The position numbers were made by a program, and so were the translations under genes. A stretch of 34,648 nt of DNA from an uncultured Ignavibacteriota bacterium (GTDB lineage Bacteria > Bacteroidota > Ignavibacteria > UBA10030 > UBA8401). Positions within the stretch are counted from its first letter, which is position 1, and every line of letters starts with the position of its first letter. Below, piece after piece: positions 8,453-15,964 of this stretch. The DNA is taken from the NCBI GenBank assembly GCA_903958625.1, contig CAJBTU010000090.1, forward strand, positions 1 through 34,648, given 5' to 3'. The notes beneath the pieces were generated by a model. It did no database searches and was not told the DNA's origin. It saw only the letters and a list, made by a program, of their open reading frames with translations.

Positions 8453-9232
8453 ATGGTCCATTCTCGGCGCGAAGTACATATCGGGTGGGTCGTTTCAGTT
8501 TTTTTTCATATCGCCGTTGCGTTGATCCTCTTCTTTTCTACCTTCCGAAAATATATTCCCGAACCGCAGTTTGTGGAGATGACATGGGGTGATATCAACT
8601 CGCTACAATCTCCCGTTCCCGAAATTCCTTCCGAACGGACTGCCGCAAAAGAAGAGATTCAACAGGCAGATCAGACCGATAATTCGGTGGCACTTCCGTC
8701 GCGACGATACCTTGATCTTCCGGATGAGGTGATATCCGTGAAACAAAATAAAAAGAATATCAGCGCGGATATTTCCACCAATACAGGACGGAACGGGAAG
8801 ATCGCTGCCGAAGAACAGCGTTCGAATATTGTCTCGAGCGGACTTGGTGCACGCGAAAATATTGCCGGTAAATCTTCAAACACTTCCAATATGAAAGTTG
8901 CAACGCCGTTCGGTGCGGGAAATGAAGCGGGAGGATTGGGAGACAATGTAGCGTTTGCCGTTCAATGGGCCGGCGGCGGCAACAGGAAATTGCTGAATGG
9001 CGATATGCCGGTCTATCCGCCTGGAGTGAATATCTCCGCCCAGATTAAACTGAAGGTAAGAGTTCAGCCGGATGGGACAGTGCGATCTGCAGCACCGGCT
9101 CAAAAAGGGGATACACGATTGGAAAATGCGGCGATGAGCAAAGTAAAACTGTGGAAGTTTGAACCGTTGCTGAGCGCCCAGCCTCAACAGGAACAGGACT
9201 GCACCATTACGTTCAATTTTACATTGAAGTAA
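8453..9232 (+). CDS. tonB: TonB-family energy transducer
   Basis: 259 residues. I take ATG at 8453, with AAGGGA about 7 bases upstream and starting 1 base after the exbD stop; a TTG at 8438 is less plausible. One N-terminal membrane anchor (VSVFFHIAVALILFFSTF) is followed by about 140 residues of Ser/Asn/Gly/Lys-rich linker, not the Pro-Lys spacer of classical TonB. A C-terminal TonB domain closes the protein (YPPGVNISAQIKLKVRVQPDG..., AAMSKVKLWKFEPL). It would span the periplasm and pull on outer-membrane partners, perhaps the barrel at 4807-6564. Its last 14 bases overlap the end of a convergent gene. Confidence 0.87.
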   Translation: MVHSRREVHIGWVVSVFFHIAVALILFFSTFRKYIPEPQFVEMTWGDINSLQSPVPEIPSERTAAKEEIQQADQTDNSVALPSRRYLDLPDEVISVKQNKKNISADISTNTGRNGKIAAEEQRSNIVSSGLGARENIAGKSSNTSNMKVATPFGAGNEAGGLGDNVAFAVQWAGGGNRKLLNGDMPVYPPGVNISAQIKLKVRVQPDGTVRSAAPAQKGDTRLENAAMSKVKLWKFEPLLSAQPQQEQDCTITFNFTLK

Positions 9233-9527
9233 TTTTCCCGTGAGCGGTCTGCTCATCCGATTCTTTAAAATAAAAGAAGTAAAAGAATCCTTCGCATACC
9301 GTCAATATGACAAGCGCAAGCGTATCTCTGTTAAGCCAGAGACCGAATCCCGGCGCGTCAATTAGGTATTTCAGCATGAACGAACTGATCGACCAGCCGA
9401 CGGAAAAGATCAGAACAAAAAATCCTACCGAAAGAAATCCTGCACTGAGCCCTTCTTTTTGATATTCGGAAGTGAAGGCGGCAGTAATACCGACTATGTG
9501 AACGTAAAAAATCAATAGTGGAATCAT
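9219..9527 (-). CDS. Small integral membrane protein, unrecognised
   Basis: 102 residues from ATG at 9527, with a GGAG 7 bases upstream on the minus strand; an upstream TTG at 9566 would add 13 residues but has no such site. Three, perhaps four, hydrophobic segments are seen: LLIFYVHIVGITAAF, LSVGFFVLIFSVGWSISSFM, and LALVILTVCEGFFYFFYF, with a polar C-terminus. I do not recognise the family. The gene is last in a minus-strand run after the sugar transferase, 65 bases downstream of it. Its 3' end overlaps the convergent tonB gene by 14 bases. The sequence reads like a real membrane protein rather than antisense noise, but it could be a lineage-specific gene. Confidence 0.6.
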   Translation of the reverse strand: MIPLLIFYVHIVGITAAFTSEYQKEGLSAGFLSVGFFVLIFSVGWSISSFMLKYLIDAPGFGLWLNRDTLALVILTVCEGFFYFFYFKESDEQTAHGKITSM

Positions 9528-9592
9528 CGTCAATCTCCAAATTTCAAGAACTATCCGGCGCACCAACAGGTGACGCGGATCGTTACGCTGTT

Positions 9593-11011
9593 CTAATATG
9601 CATCCCTCGCAAAAATAACCGCTCGGATTGTTTTTAAGATAATTTTAATGTCGAGCACAAGGGACCAATTTTCAACATAATAGATGTCATATTTCGTTCT
9701 GTCTTCAATCGGTACATCGCCGCGTAGTCCGTTCACCTGTGCCCAGCCCGTCATTCCCGTCTTCACGCGATGCCGTTCAAGATATTTTGGCACATTCGAT
9801 TTGAACTGCTCAACAAAAAATGGACGTTCCGGTCTTGGACCGACGATACTCATTTGACCCGATAGTACATTAAACAATTGAGGTAATTCATCCAAACTTG
9901 TCCGGCGAAGTATCCTTCCGATCACCGTTGTTCGGCTGTCATCTTTTGTATTCCACACAGGCCCGGTGCTCTTTTCCGCGTCGATCCGCATTGACCGGAA
10001 CTTAATGAGCGGGAAGGATGTACCGTCCAAGCCGATCCGTTCCTGAATATAGAATACCGGTCCCGGCGATGTCAGTTTGATGACGACGGCGATGAGAGCC
10101 ATCACCGGAAGCGCAATAATCAGCGCGCAGAGTGAGAACGTAACATCGAAGCCCCTTTTCAGTATTCTGTTCCAGGTTGACATGGGAATATCTTTTAAAG
10201 TGATAAAGGGTATTCCTTCGATCTCCTGAATGCGTATGCGGCTCGTCATCAGTTCGAGCATATCGGGAACCATCATGAATTCAATGTTCTTTCCTTCGGT
10301 ATCGCGCAATAGTTCTATCAGATTTTCCTGTTCGTTGTGGGAAAGTGCTACAATCGCACTTTGGATACGCAACGGTAGTATATCATTCGGCAACGAGGAT
10401 GTTGCTCCCAGATAACGGCACTGTGCCAGCATGGACGAACTGCCGGCGGCGGAATCTGCATAATACCCGAGTACCTCATAGCCGAGTGCGAAATTATGAG
10501 TGAAGAGATGAAAGATCTGCTCTGCTGTCTTATTCTTTCCCACAATCACCACCGATTTCAGTTCTTTCTTTCTTCGGTACAGCCATTGCTCAAAGCGGAT
10601 CACCAACAGTCTGCCGATCGTGATCATGGTAATGGAAGTGATCCATAAAAGAATGAACACGCCGCGGGAGAAAGAGAACTCGCGATAAAAGAATGTTGCG
10701 CTCATCATGATCATCATGCCGATGGTAATGAGCCGGACAAGGGCAAAGAACTCATCGCTCAAATGGATGTTCCGGCGCGCACCGTAAAGTTTTCGTGATT
10801 GAAAAACAAGAAGGAAGATCGGGATGAAGACGACCGATGCCGTAATATAACTTCTGATCGGGGGAACGCCGAGCGTGATCTCAAAATATCCGGTCAGCGG
10901 TGAATAGAACCGGAGCCAGTACGAAAGAAGGAATGCCGACTCGAAGGCGGCGATATCCAGAAAAATGGAAAGGAATGGAATGAGAAGATCGTTTCGCCGG
11001 GGTTTGCTCAT
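9593..11011 (-). CDS. Polyprenyl-phosphate sugar-1-phosphate transferase (WcaJ/WbaP-type)
   Basis: 472 residues from ATG at 11011. The N-terminal half has several transmembrane helices and then a Rossmann-like region (VVIVGKNKTAEQIFHLF, about residues 150-170). The C-terminal bacterial sugar transferase domain (about residues 285-472) has all the expected blocks: KRGFDVTFS, SPGPVFYIQERIG, FPLIKFRSM, LDELPQLFNVLSG, SIVGPRPE and KTGMTGWAQVNG. This family transfers a sugar-1-phosphate to undecaprenyl phosphate, the first step of exopolysaccharide or O-antigen repeat-unit assembly at the inner membrane. The particular sugar cannot be read. Its start overlaps the stop of the CorC-like gene (ATGA, 11008-11011), so the two are translationally coupled. 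Confidence 0.93.
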   Translation of the reverse strand: MSKPRRNDLLIPFLSIFLDIAAFESAFLLSYWLRFYSPLTGYFEITLGVPPIRSYITASVVFIPIFLLVFQSRKLYGARRNIHLSDEFFALVRLITIGMMIMMSATFFYREFSFSRGVFILLWITSITMITIGRLLVIRFEQWLYRRKKELKSVVIVGKNKTAEQIFHLFTHNFALGYEVLGYYADSAAGSSSMLAQCRYLGATSSLPNDILPLRIQSAIVALSHNEQENLIELLRDTEGKNIEFMMVPDMLELMTSRIRIQEIEGIPFITLKDIPMSTWNRILKRGFDVTFSLCALIIALPVMALIAVVIKLTSPGPVFYIQERIGLDGTSFPLIKFRSMRIDAEKSTGPVWNTKDDSRTTVIGRILRRTSLDELPQLFNVLSGQMSIVGPRPERPFFVEQFKSNVPKYLERHRVKTGMTGWAQVNGLRGDVPIEDRTKYDIYYVENWSLVLDIKIILKTIRAVIFARDAY

Positions 11012-12318
11012 TTTTTTTCTGTTGGTGTCCTCTGGCTGATCAGTAATTTATCCACTCTGTTGCCGTCCATATCAACAACTTCAATTCTCAAATTCCGCCA
11101 ATCAAAGAATTGGCCTGCTGTCGGAATCTTTCCCATCTGATTGATGGTGAATCCAGCAAGCGTTTGATAATTTCCTGTCTCATCCTCGCTCATAGTATCG
11201 ATCTTGAACAGTTCTTTGAACTCATCGATCAACAGTGTTCCGTCGATCAGGTACGATCCGTCGGCCCGCTGCACCACGTATGGATTCGTCTTGTCTCCGG
11301 AATCGATCTCTTCACCCACAACGGCCTTCAGGATATCATTCAACGTCAGCAATCCCTGTATCCCGCCGTATTCGTCCACCAGAAATGCAAAATGTGTTCC
11401 GGATTCTTTGAACTGTTCGATCAGCTGTACAACAAGTACATTTTCGACAATGTATAACGGTTTCCGCAAATGATCTTCCAACGACACCATCTTCCCAGTC
11501 AGAGAAGCGGAAAAAAGATCTTTGACGTGAACAACACCAAGCACATTATCGATCCCTCCTTTACAGACAGGAAAGAATGAATGCGAACTCTCTTTGATCT
11601 TTTTGAAATTCTCTTCGAGCGTATCTTCCGTATCCAGCCAGATAATCTCGGTTCGCGGCGTCATCAGGGCATTCACGCTCTGATCCGCCAGCCGGAACAC
11701 CCGTTCCACCATTTCCTGCTCTACTTCGTTGAACGTACCGGCCTTCGTTCCTTCTTCCAGCATTACTTTGATCTCTTCTTCGGTGACGGAGGGATTCGCA
11801 TTGTCCTTGATGCCGAACGTCCGGATGATGATATTCGTTGAAAATGTCAGGAAGCGTACAATCGGATACATGACAACCGATAAACTGCGCATCGGAATGG
11901 CGATCATGCATGCGACACGCTCGGGGTCCTTTAATGCCAGCTGTTTCGGTATCAGTTCACCGATGATGAGTGATAGATATGTGATCGAAATAACTACGAT
12001 GGCAAGACTTAGCGGCTGTGCATATTCGGCAAGGGAAGGGATCTGAACGAAGTATGATGTGACAGAATCCGTTATTGTGGCGCCGCCGAACGCACCGGCA
12101 AGTATGCCGACGAGGGTGATACCAGCCTGCACCGTGGAAAGAAAATAGTCCGGTGCATTCGCCAGATCGAGAGCGACCTTTGCCCGGAGATTTCCTTTGT
12201 TTGCCAGATGCTGAAGCCGCGGTTTTCGGGAGGAAACAATGGCAATCTCGGAAAGTGCGAACACTCCGTTAAGAATAACGAGAAGAACAATAATAACTAT
12301 TTCTATACCAAGCGACAT
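11008..12318 (-). CDS. CNNM/CorC (HlyC/CorC) family membrane protein with CBS pair
   Basis: 436 residues from ATG at 12318. The order is: DUF21/CNNM transmembrane domain (about residues 1-190, starting IEIVIIVLLVILNGVFALSE); a CBS pair (about 205-330, with MTPRTEIIWLD, VLGVVHVKDL, FLVDEYGGIQGLLTLNDIL); and a CorC_HlyC transporter-associated domain (about 345-430, GNYQTLAGFTINQMGKIP). Family members are implicated in magnesium or cobalt efflux; the 'hemolysin' name is historical. The substrate is not determined. It is the first gene of the minus-strand run leading into the sugar transferase. A terminator on the same strand (12361-12381) separates it from the reductase gene further upstream. 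Confidence 0.92.
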   Translation of the reverse strand: MSLGIEIVIIVLLVILNGVFALSEIAIVSSRKPRLQHLANKGNLRAKVALDLANAPDYFLSTVQAGITLVGILAGAFGGATITDSVTSYFVQIPSLAEYAQPLSLAIVVISITYLSLIIGELIPKQLALKDPERVACMIAIPMRSLSVVMYPIVRFLTFSTNIIIRTFGIKDNANPSVTEEEIKVMLEEGTKAGTFNEVEQEMVERVFRLADQSVNALMTPRTEIIWLDTEDTLEENFKKIKESSHSFFPVCKGGIDNVLGVVHVKDLFSASLTGKMVSLEDHLRKPLYIVENVLVVQLIEQFKESGTHFAFLVDEYGGIQGLLTLNDILKAVVGEEIDSGDKTNPYVVQRADGSYLIDGTLLIDEFKELFKIDTMSEDETGNYQTLAGFTINQMGKIPTAGQFFDWRNLRIEVVDMDGNRVDKLLISQRTPTEKK

Positions 12319-12344
12319 AATGCCCTAAAGTACAAACATCGGAG

Positions 12345-12381
12345 GAGAAATAAAAATAAAAGCGCGGATTGAGACCGCGCT
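12345..12381 (-). terminator. Rho-independent terminator of the NAD-dependent reductase gene
   Basis: Read on the minus strand, a 7-bp stem AGCGCGG/CCGCGCT (12375-12381 with 12361-12367) and 7-base loop is followed by a T-rich run (complement of the A-rich stretch 12345-12360). It lies 26 bases past the reductase stop at 12408. This makes the CorC-like gene a separate transcription unit. Confidence 0.85.
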
Positions 12382-12407
12382 TGGGAAAACCGGACAAAAA
12401 ACGGGTG

Positions 12408-13400
12408 TTACATCCACTGGTGTTCCAGATACCAGGCGATTGTTTCCTTCACTCCGTCGGCAAGAGTCACTTCTTGTCTGTATCCCAGTTCATTCTTCGC
12501 TTTTGAAACGTCACAGCACCAATTGTCCTGAGTCAGGTCATAGGCTTTTTCAAAATTCAGCACGGAAGGTTTTTTCTTGAACTTCGATGCAATCTCGGAA
12601 ATTCCGGCGATGACGAACACCAGCGGTTTAGGAACACGAACACGGAACAATTTTTTATTCAGGACACTTTTTGTCACATATCCGATTTCGTTCCATGTAT
12701 AATATTGTTCGCTTCCGAGAAAATAGATTTGACCATTGGCGATTTCATTTTCTCCGGCAAGGATGATCCCGGAGACAAGATCTGTGGAATGAACCAAACT
12801 TACATACGTGTCGTGAAATCCGATCAGCAGTTCCAATCCCATGTATGCGGATTTAAAGTAATCAAATGTTGCCGTATCGCGCGGTCCGTAGACTGCAGAA
12901 ACGCGGAGTATAGTAACAGGAATTTTATCTTTGAACTTTAATACTTCATGTTCGGATGCGAGTTTGCTTTTTCCATACGTGGTCAAAGGATTTGTAGGAG
13001 TCGATTCTGTTACGGGTGCCATTCCTTTTCCCGGACCGACAGCGGTTTGGCTGCTGATATGGATGAACTTTTTAATCTTCGGGTTCACACGCGCCGTGAT
13101 TTCAACGATGTTGCGTGTTGCGTCCCTATTCCCGTTGAAAAATTCTTCTTTCGATCTGGCCGCCACCAGTCCGGCAACATGGTAGACAAAATCTGCCCCA
13201 TCAATAGCTTTTTCAAGGGCAGAATTTGAGAAAAGATCTCCTTCAACGATCTCAATGGGAAGTTTGTCCAAAAATCCGAGTTTTTTGGGATTGCGGACCA
13301 GTGCGCGGACGTGGTATCCCTGTAGAAGTAATCGGTCGATGAGATGGCTTCCAATGAAACCTGTTCCGCCTGTGACGAACGCGATTGGTTTAGTAGTCAT
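12408..13400 (-). CDS. NAD(P)-dependent epimerase/dehydratase-type reductase, candidate 3-ketosphinganine reductase (CerR-like)
   Basis: 330 residues from ATG at 13400. It is an extended short-chain dehydrogenase: the nucleotide motif VTGGTGFIGSHLID lies at residues 9-22, YHVAGLVAA near 73, ISSQTAVGP near 116, and the catalytic YGKSK near 142. It resembles the dihydroflavonol-reductase/3-beta-HSD-like branch. By itself the substrate is unclear. The gene is divergent from a serine palmitoyltransferase gene 103 bases away, with an N-acyltransferase gene beyond. In Caulobacter and Bacteroides an NAD-epimerase-type protein (CerR) reduces the keto group in ceramide synthesis, so the same role is inferred here. 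It has its own terminator. Alternative: a sugar-nucleotide or isoprenoid dehydrogenase. Confidence 0.8.
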   Translation of the reverse strand: MTTKPIAFVTGGTGFIGSHLIDRLLLQGYHVRALVRNPKKLGFLDKLPIEIVEGDLFSNSALEKAIDGADFVYHVAGLVAARSKEEFFNGNRDATRNIVEITARVNPKIKKFIHISSQTAVGPGKGMAPVTESTPTNPLTTYGKSKLASEHEVLKFKDKIPVTILRVSAVYGPRDTATFDYFKSAYMGLELLIGFHDTYVSLVHSTDLVSGIILAGENEIANGQIYFLGSEQYYTWNEIGYVTKSVLNKKLFRVRVPKPLVFVIAGISEIASKFKKKPSVLNFEKAYDLTQDNWCCDVSKAKNELGYRQEVTLADGVKETIAWYLEHQWM

Positions 13401-13426
13401 AAGACTTGTTTTCTCACAATCTGAAA

Positions 13427-13455
13427 TTGCATTTCGTATGATGATAAGGTATATT
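13427..13455 (+). promoter_or_regulatory. Possible promoter for serine palmitoyltransferase gene
   Basis: TTGCAT (13427-13432), a 17-base spacer and TATATT (13450-13455) in the divergent gap give a fair sigma-70-like match. A start point near 13462 would leave a ~40-base leader with AGGAG at 13491-13495. A weaker reverse-strand signal (TTGATA-N16-TATACC) overlaps it and could serve the divergent reductase gene. Confidence 0.35.
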
Positions 13456-13503
13456 CAACACACATAATATATCAATATATGAGTTAAAAAAGGAGTTGTA
13501 CCC

Positions 13504-14700
13504 TTGGATCTATTTCAGAAATGTGTTGAATTTACCCGCGCCGACGAAGTGAAGGCAGCGGGCCTGTATCCGTATTTCCGTCCTATCGAAGCAAATGAAG
13601 GCCCGATCGTTGAAATGGCCGGGCGAAAGATTATCATGGCCGGTTCGAATAATTATCTCGGACTGACCGCTCACCCCAAAGTAAAAGAAGCGGCGATCAA
13701 TGCCGTTAATAAATACGGAACGGGGTGTTCCGGTTCCCGCTATCTCACCGGCACGATAGATCTTCACGTTGAACTTGAATCGCGTCTGGCAAAATTCCTC
13801 GGATATGAAGATGTGCTGCTGATCTCCACCGGTTATCAAACGGCACAGGCAATTATCCCTTCGCTTGTTCAGCGCGGTGAATATGTCGTGTCGGACAAAG
13901 ATAATCATGCATGCATCGTTATGGCGAATATGATGGCGCTGGGAATGACGGCGGAAGTGGTTCGCTACCGGCATAACGACATGAAACATCTTGAAATGAT
14001 AATCTCGAAGCTTCCGGCGGATGCGGGAAAACTGATCGTCACCGACGGTGTGTTCAGCACCAGCGGCGAAGTGGTCGATATGCCCTCCATCGTTGCGATC
14101 GCACGAAAATATAATGCTCGCATCATGTGCGACGATGCGCACGCAACCGGCGTTATAGGTGTCGGCGGACGCGGAACAGCAAGCAAATTCGGTCTGACCA
14201 AGGATGTCGATATTACGATGGGAACATTCAGTAAATCATTCGCCTCTTTGGGAGGATTCATCGCATCCTCACGTTCCGTTGTGAACTATATCAAACATTC
14301 GTCACCGGCATTGATCTTTTCAGCGAGCCCGACCCCAGCATCAGTGGCATCGGCTCTGGCGGCACTTGATATTATTGAACAGCATCCCGAACTCGTGACA
14401 CAATTGCATAACAATGCAAATCGAGTGCGCGATGGTCTGCGTGGTTTAGGATTCAATGTTGTCGGTCAGCCGGAAACCGGTATTGTTTCCGTGATCATCG
14501 GCGATACGGAAAAGACCCTTGTGTTTACGAAGGAATTGTTCGATGCCGGCGTTTTCGTTAACGCATTTGTTCGTCCCGGTGTTCCTCCCGGTATGGAAAT
14601 GCTCAGAACGAGTTATATGGCAACGCATCAAAATGAACAACTTGATAAGATCATTGAGATATTTGCCTTGATCGGTAAAAAACTTGGCGTCATCAGCTGA
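13504..14700 (+). CDS. spt: Serine palmitoyltransferase (alpha-oxoamine synthase family)
   Basis: 398 residues from TTG at 13504, chosen because AGGAG (13491-13495) is 8 bases upstream. It is a PLP enzyme of the alpha-oxoamine synthase family. The PLP lysine is residue 244 in [13 protein letters not shown]. Other family blocks are [40 protein letters not shown] and [11 protein letters not shown]. The N-terminal [10 protein letters not shown] and the SKSFASLGG wording match Sphingobacterium-type SPT, as I remember it, better than AONS (BioF) or KBL, whose lysine motif is LGKAxG. SPT condenses serine with palmitoyl thioester to 3-ketosphinganine, the first step of sphingolipid synthesis. The reductase and acyltransferase neighbours fit. 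A terminator follows 20 bases after the stop. Confidence 0.85.
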   Translation: MDLFQKCVEFTRADEVKAAGLYPYFRPIEANEGPIVEMAGRKIIMAGSNNYLGLTAHPKVKEAAINAVNKYGTGCSGSRYLTGTIDLHVELESRLAKFLGYEDVLLISTGYQTAQAIIPSLVQRGEYVVSDKDNHACIVMANMMALGMTAEVVRYRHNDMKHLEMIISKLPADAGKLIVTDGVFSTSGEVVDMPSIVAIARKYNARIMCDDAHATGVIGVGGRGTASKFGLTKDVDITMGTFSKSFASLGGFIASSRSVVNYIKHSSPALIFSASPTPASVASALAALDIIEQHPELVTQLHNNANRVRDGLRGLGFNVVGQPETGIVSVIIGDTEKTLVFTKELFDAGVFVNAFVRPGVPPGMEMLRTSYMATHQNEQLDKIIEIFALIGKKLGVIS

Positions 14701-14719
14701 AATATTTATTCTACCACTG

Positions 14720-14757
14720 AGCCACGCCGATAATGAACTTATCCGCGTGGCTTTTTA
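14720..14757 (+). terminator. Rho-independent terminator after spt
   Basis: An 8-bp stem AGCCACGC (14720-14727)/GCGTGGCT (14745-14752) is continued, past one mismatch, by GATAA/TTATC (14729-14733, 14739-14743), with a 5-base loop. A run of T follows (14752-14756). It ends the spt transcript before the acyltransferase gene and rules out the in-frame ATG at 14733 as that gene's start, since this ATG lies in the hairpin. Confidence 0.88.
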
Positions 14758-14771
14758 TTGAAAGAGAACAA

Positions 14772-15890
14772 ATGGCTAACTTCACCGTTCGACCTGTGCT
14801 TACCAAAGCCGATACGAAAAAGTTCATCGATTTCATCTACACGTTCTATAATAATGATCCGAACTGGGTGCCGCCGCTGCGGATGGACCGCGAGAAGCTG
14901 ATCGACAAAAAAAAGAATCCATTCTATAAACATTCATTGATGGAATTGTTTCTTGCCGAACGGGACGGGAAAGTGATCGGGAGGATCGGTGCCATTGTGA
15001 ACGATAACCATAACAGGGAACACAACGACAAGGTCGGTTTCTTTGGATTCTTTGAATGCGTGAATGAACAGGATGTTGCCAATGCGCTCTTCGACGAAGC
15101 AAAAAAATATCTTCGATCAAAAGGGATGAACGCGATGCGCGGTCCGGCTAGTCCGTCGGTCAATGACGAATACGGACTCCTCATTGAAGGATTCGATTCG
15201 CCGCCGGTTGTGTTAATGACCTACAATCCGGAATATTATGGAACACTCATCCAAAATTACGGTCTGAAAAAAGAAAAAGATCTTTACGCGTACATTATGG
15301 ACCAACATACCGTCTATACGGACAAGTTCAACCGTGCCAACGAGATCGTGAAACAACGGAACAGTCTTACATTCCGCACCATCAACATGAAAGACTTTGC
15401 GAACGAAGTAAGGCGGATCAAAGATGTCTACAATGGCGCATGGCAATATAATTGGGGTGCCGTGGCGATGACCGACGAGGAATTTGACGCACTAGCCAAT
15501 GATCTGAAAATGGTCGTTGAACCAGAATTGGTTCTTATCGCCGAATCAAAAGGAAAAATGGTCGGCTTTGGATTATCCCTTCCCGATATCAACGTGCGGC
15601 TGAAAGAGAACCGCAACGGCGGATTGATCGGCGGACTCCTGCGACTTCTTGTGTTCAAGAAAAAGGTCGATCTTGTCAGGGTCATTGTTCTCGGAGTTCT
15701 TCCGGAATATCAAAAAACAGGAGCGGCAGGTGTGTTATTCTATGAAACTGCCATCAGGGCAAAAAAACTCGGCTATCGATATGGGGAAGCAAGCTGGATA
15801 CTGGAAGACAATGTGATGATGAACCGCGCGGCGGAAGCGATGCAGGGGAAAATTTACAAGAAATACAGGATCTATCAGCAGGAAATTTAA
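14772..15890 (+). CDS. GNAT-fold N-acyltransferase, candidate bacterial ceramide synthase
   Basis: 372 residues from ATG at 14772; the in-frame ATG at 14733 is inside the spt terminator. The N-terminal part (VRPVLTKADTKKFIDFIY, NDPNWVPPL, KNPFYKHS) with ELFLAERDGKVIGRIGAIV and FGFFECVNEQDVANALFDEA matches a family of ~370-residue GNAT-like proteins. The C-terminal block (IVLGVLPEYQKTGAAGVLF near residue 300) is a typical acyl-CoA-binding GNAT motif A (QKTGAAG for Q/RxxGxG/A). The bacterial ceramide synthase reported from Caulobacter is, as I recall it, an acyltransferase of this sort. Next to spt and an SDR reductase, N-acylation of the sphingoid base is the likely role. A plain amine acetyltransferase cannot be excluded. 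It is separated from spt by a terminator, so readthrough or its own promoter is needed. Confidence 0.75.
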   Translation: MANFTVRPVLTKADTKKFIDFIYTFYNNDPNWVPPLRMDREKLIDKKKNPFYKHSLMELFLAERDGKVIGRIGAIVNDNHNREHNDKVGFFGFFECVNEQDVANALFDEAKKYLRSKGMNAMRGPASPSVNDEYGLLIEGFDSPPVVLMTYNPEYYGTLIQNYGLKKEKDLYAYIMDQHTVYTDKFNRANEIVKQRNSLTFRTINMKDFANEVRRIKDVYNGAWQYNWGAVAMTDEEFDALANDLKMVVEPELVLIAESKGKMVGFGLSLPDINVRLKENRNGGLIGGLLRLLVFKKKVDLVRVIVLGVLPEYQKTGAAGVLFYETAIRAKKLGYRYGEASWILEDNVMMNRAAEAMQGKIYKKYRIYQQEI

Positions 15891-15964
15891 TAGTGACTGC
15901 AAAGCAACTAATTCGTATTTTAATTAAACGATAGTATTGACAATTATAATTTTCGAGGGAAACA

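Noticed and set aside
13510-14142. A 210-codon minus-strand frame inside spt
   Set aside because: Antisense to a well-conserved enzyme; the His/Arg/Cys-rich composition is that of a shadow frame.
14733-14772. ATG at 14733 as start of the GNAT acyltransferase
   Set aside because: It lies in the spt terminator hairpin; the ATG at 14772 starts at the conserved domain.
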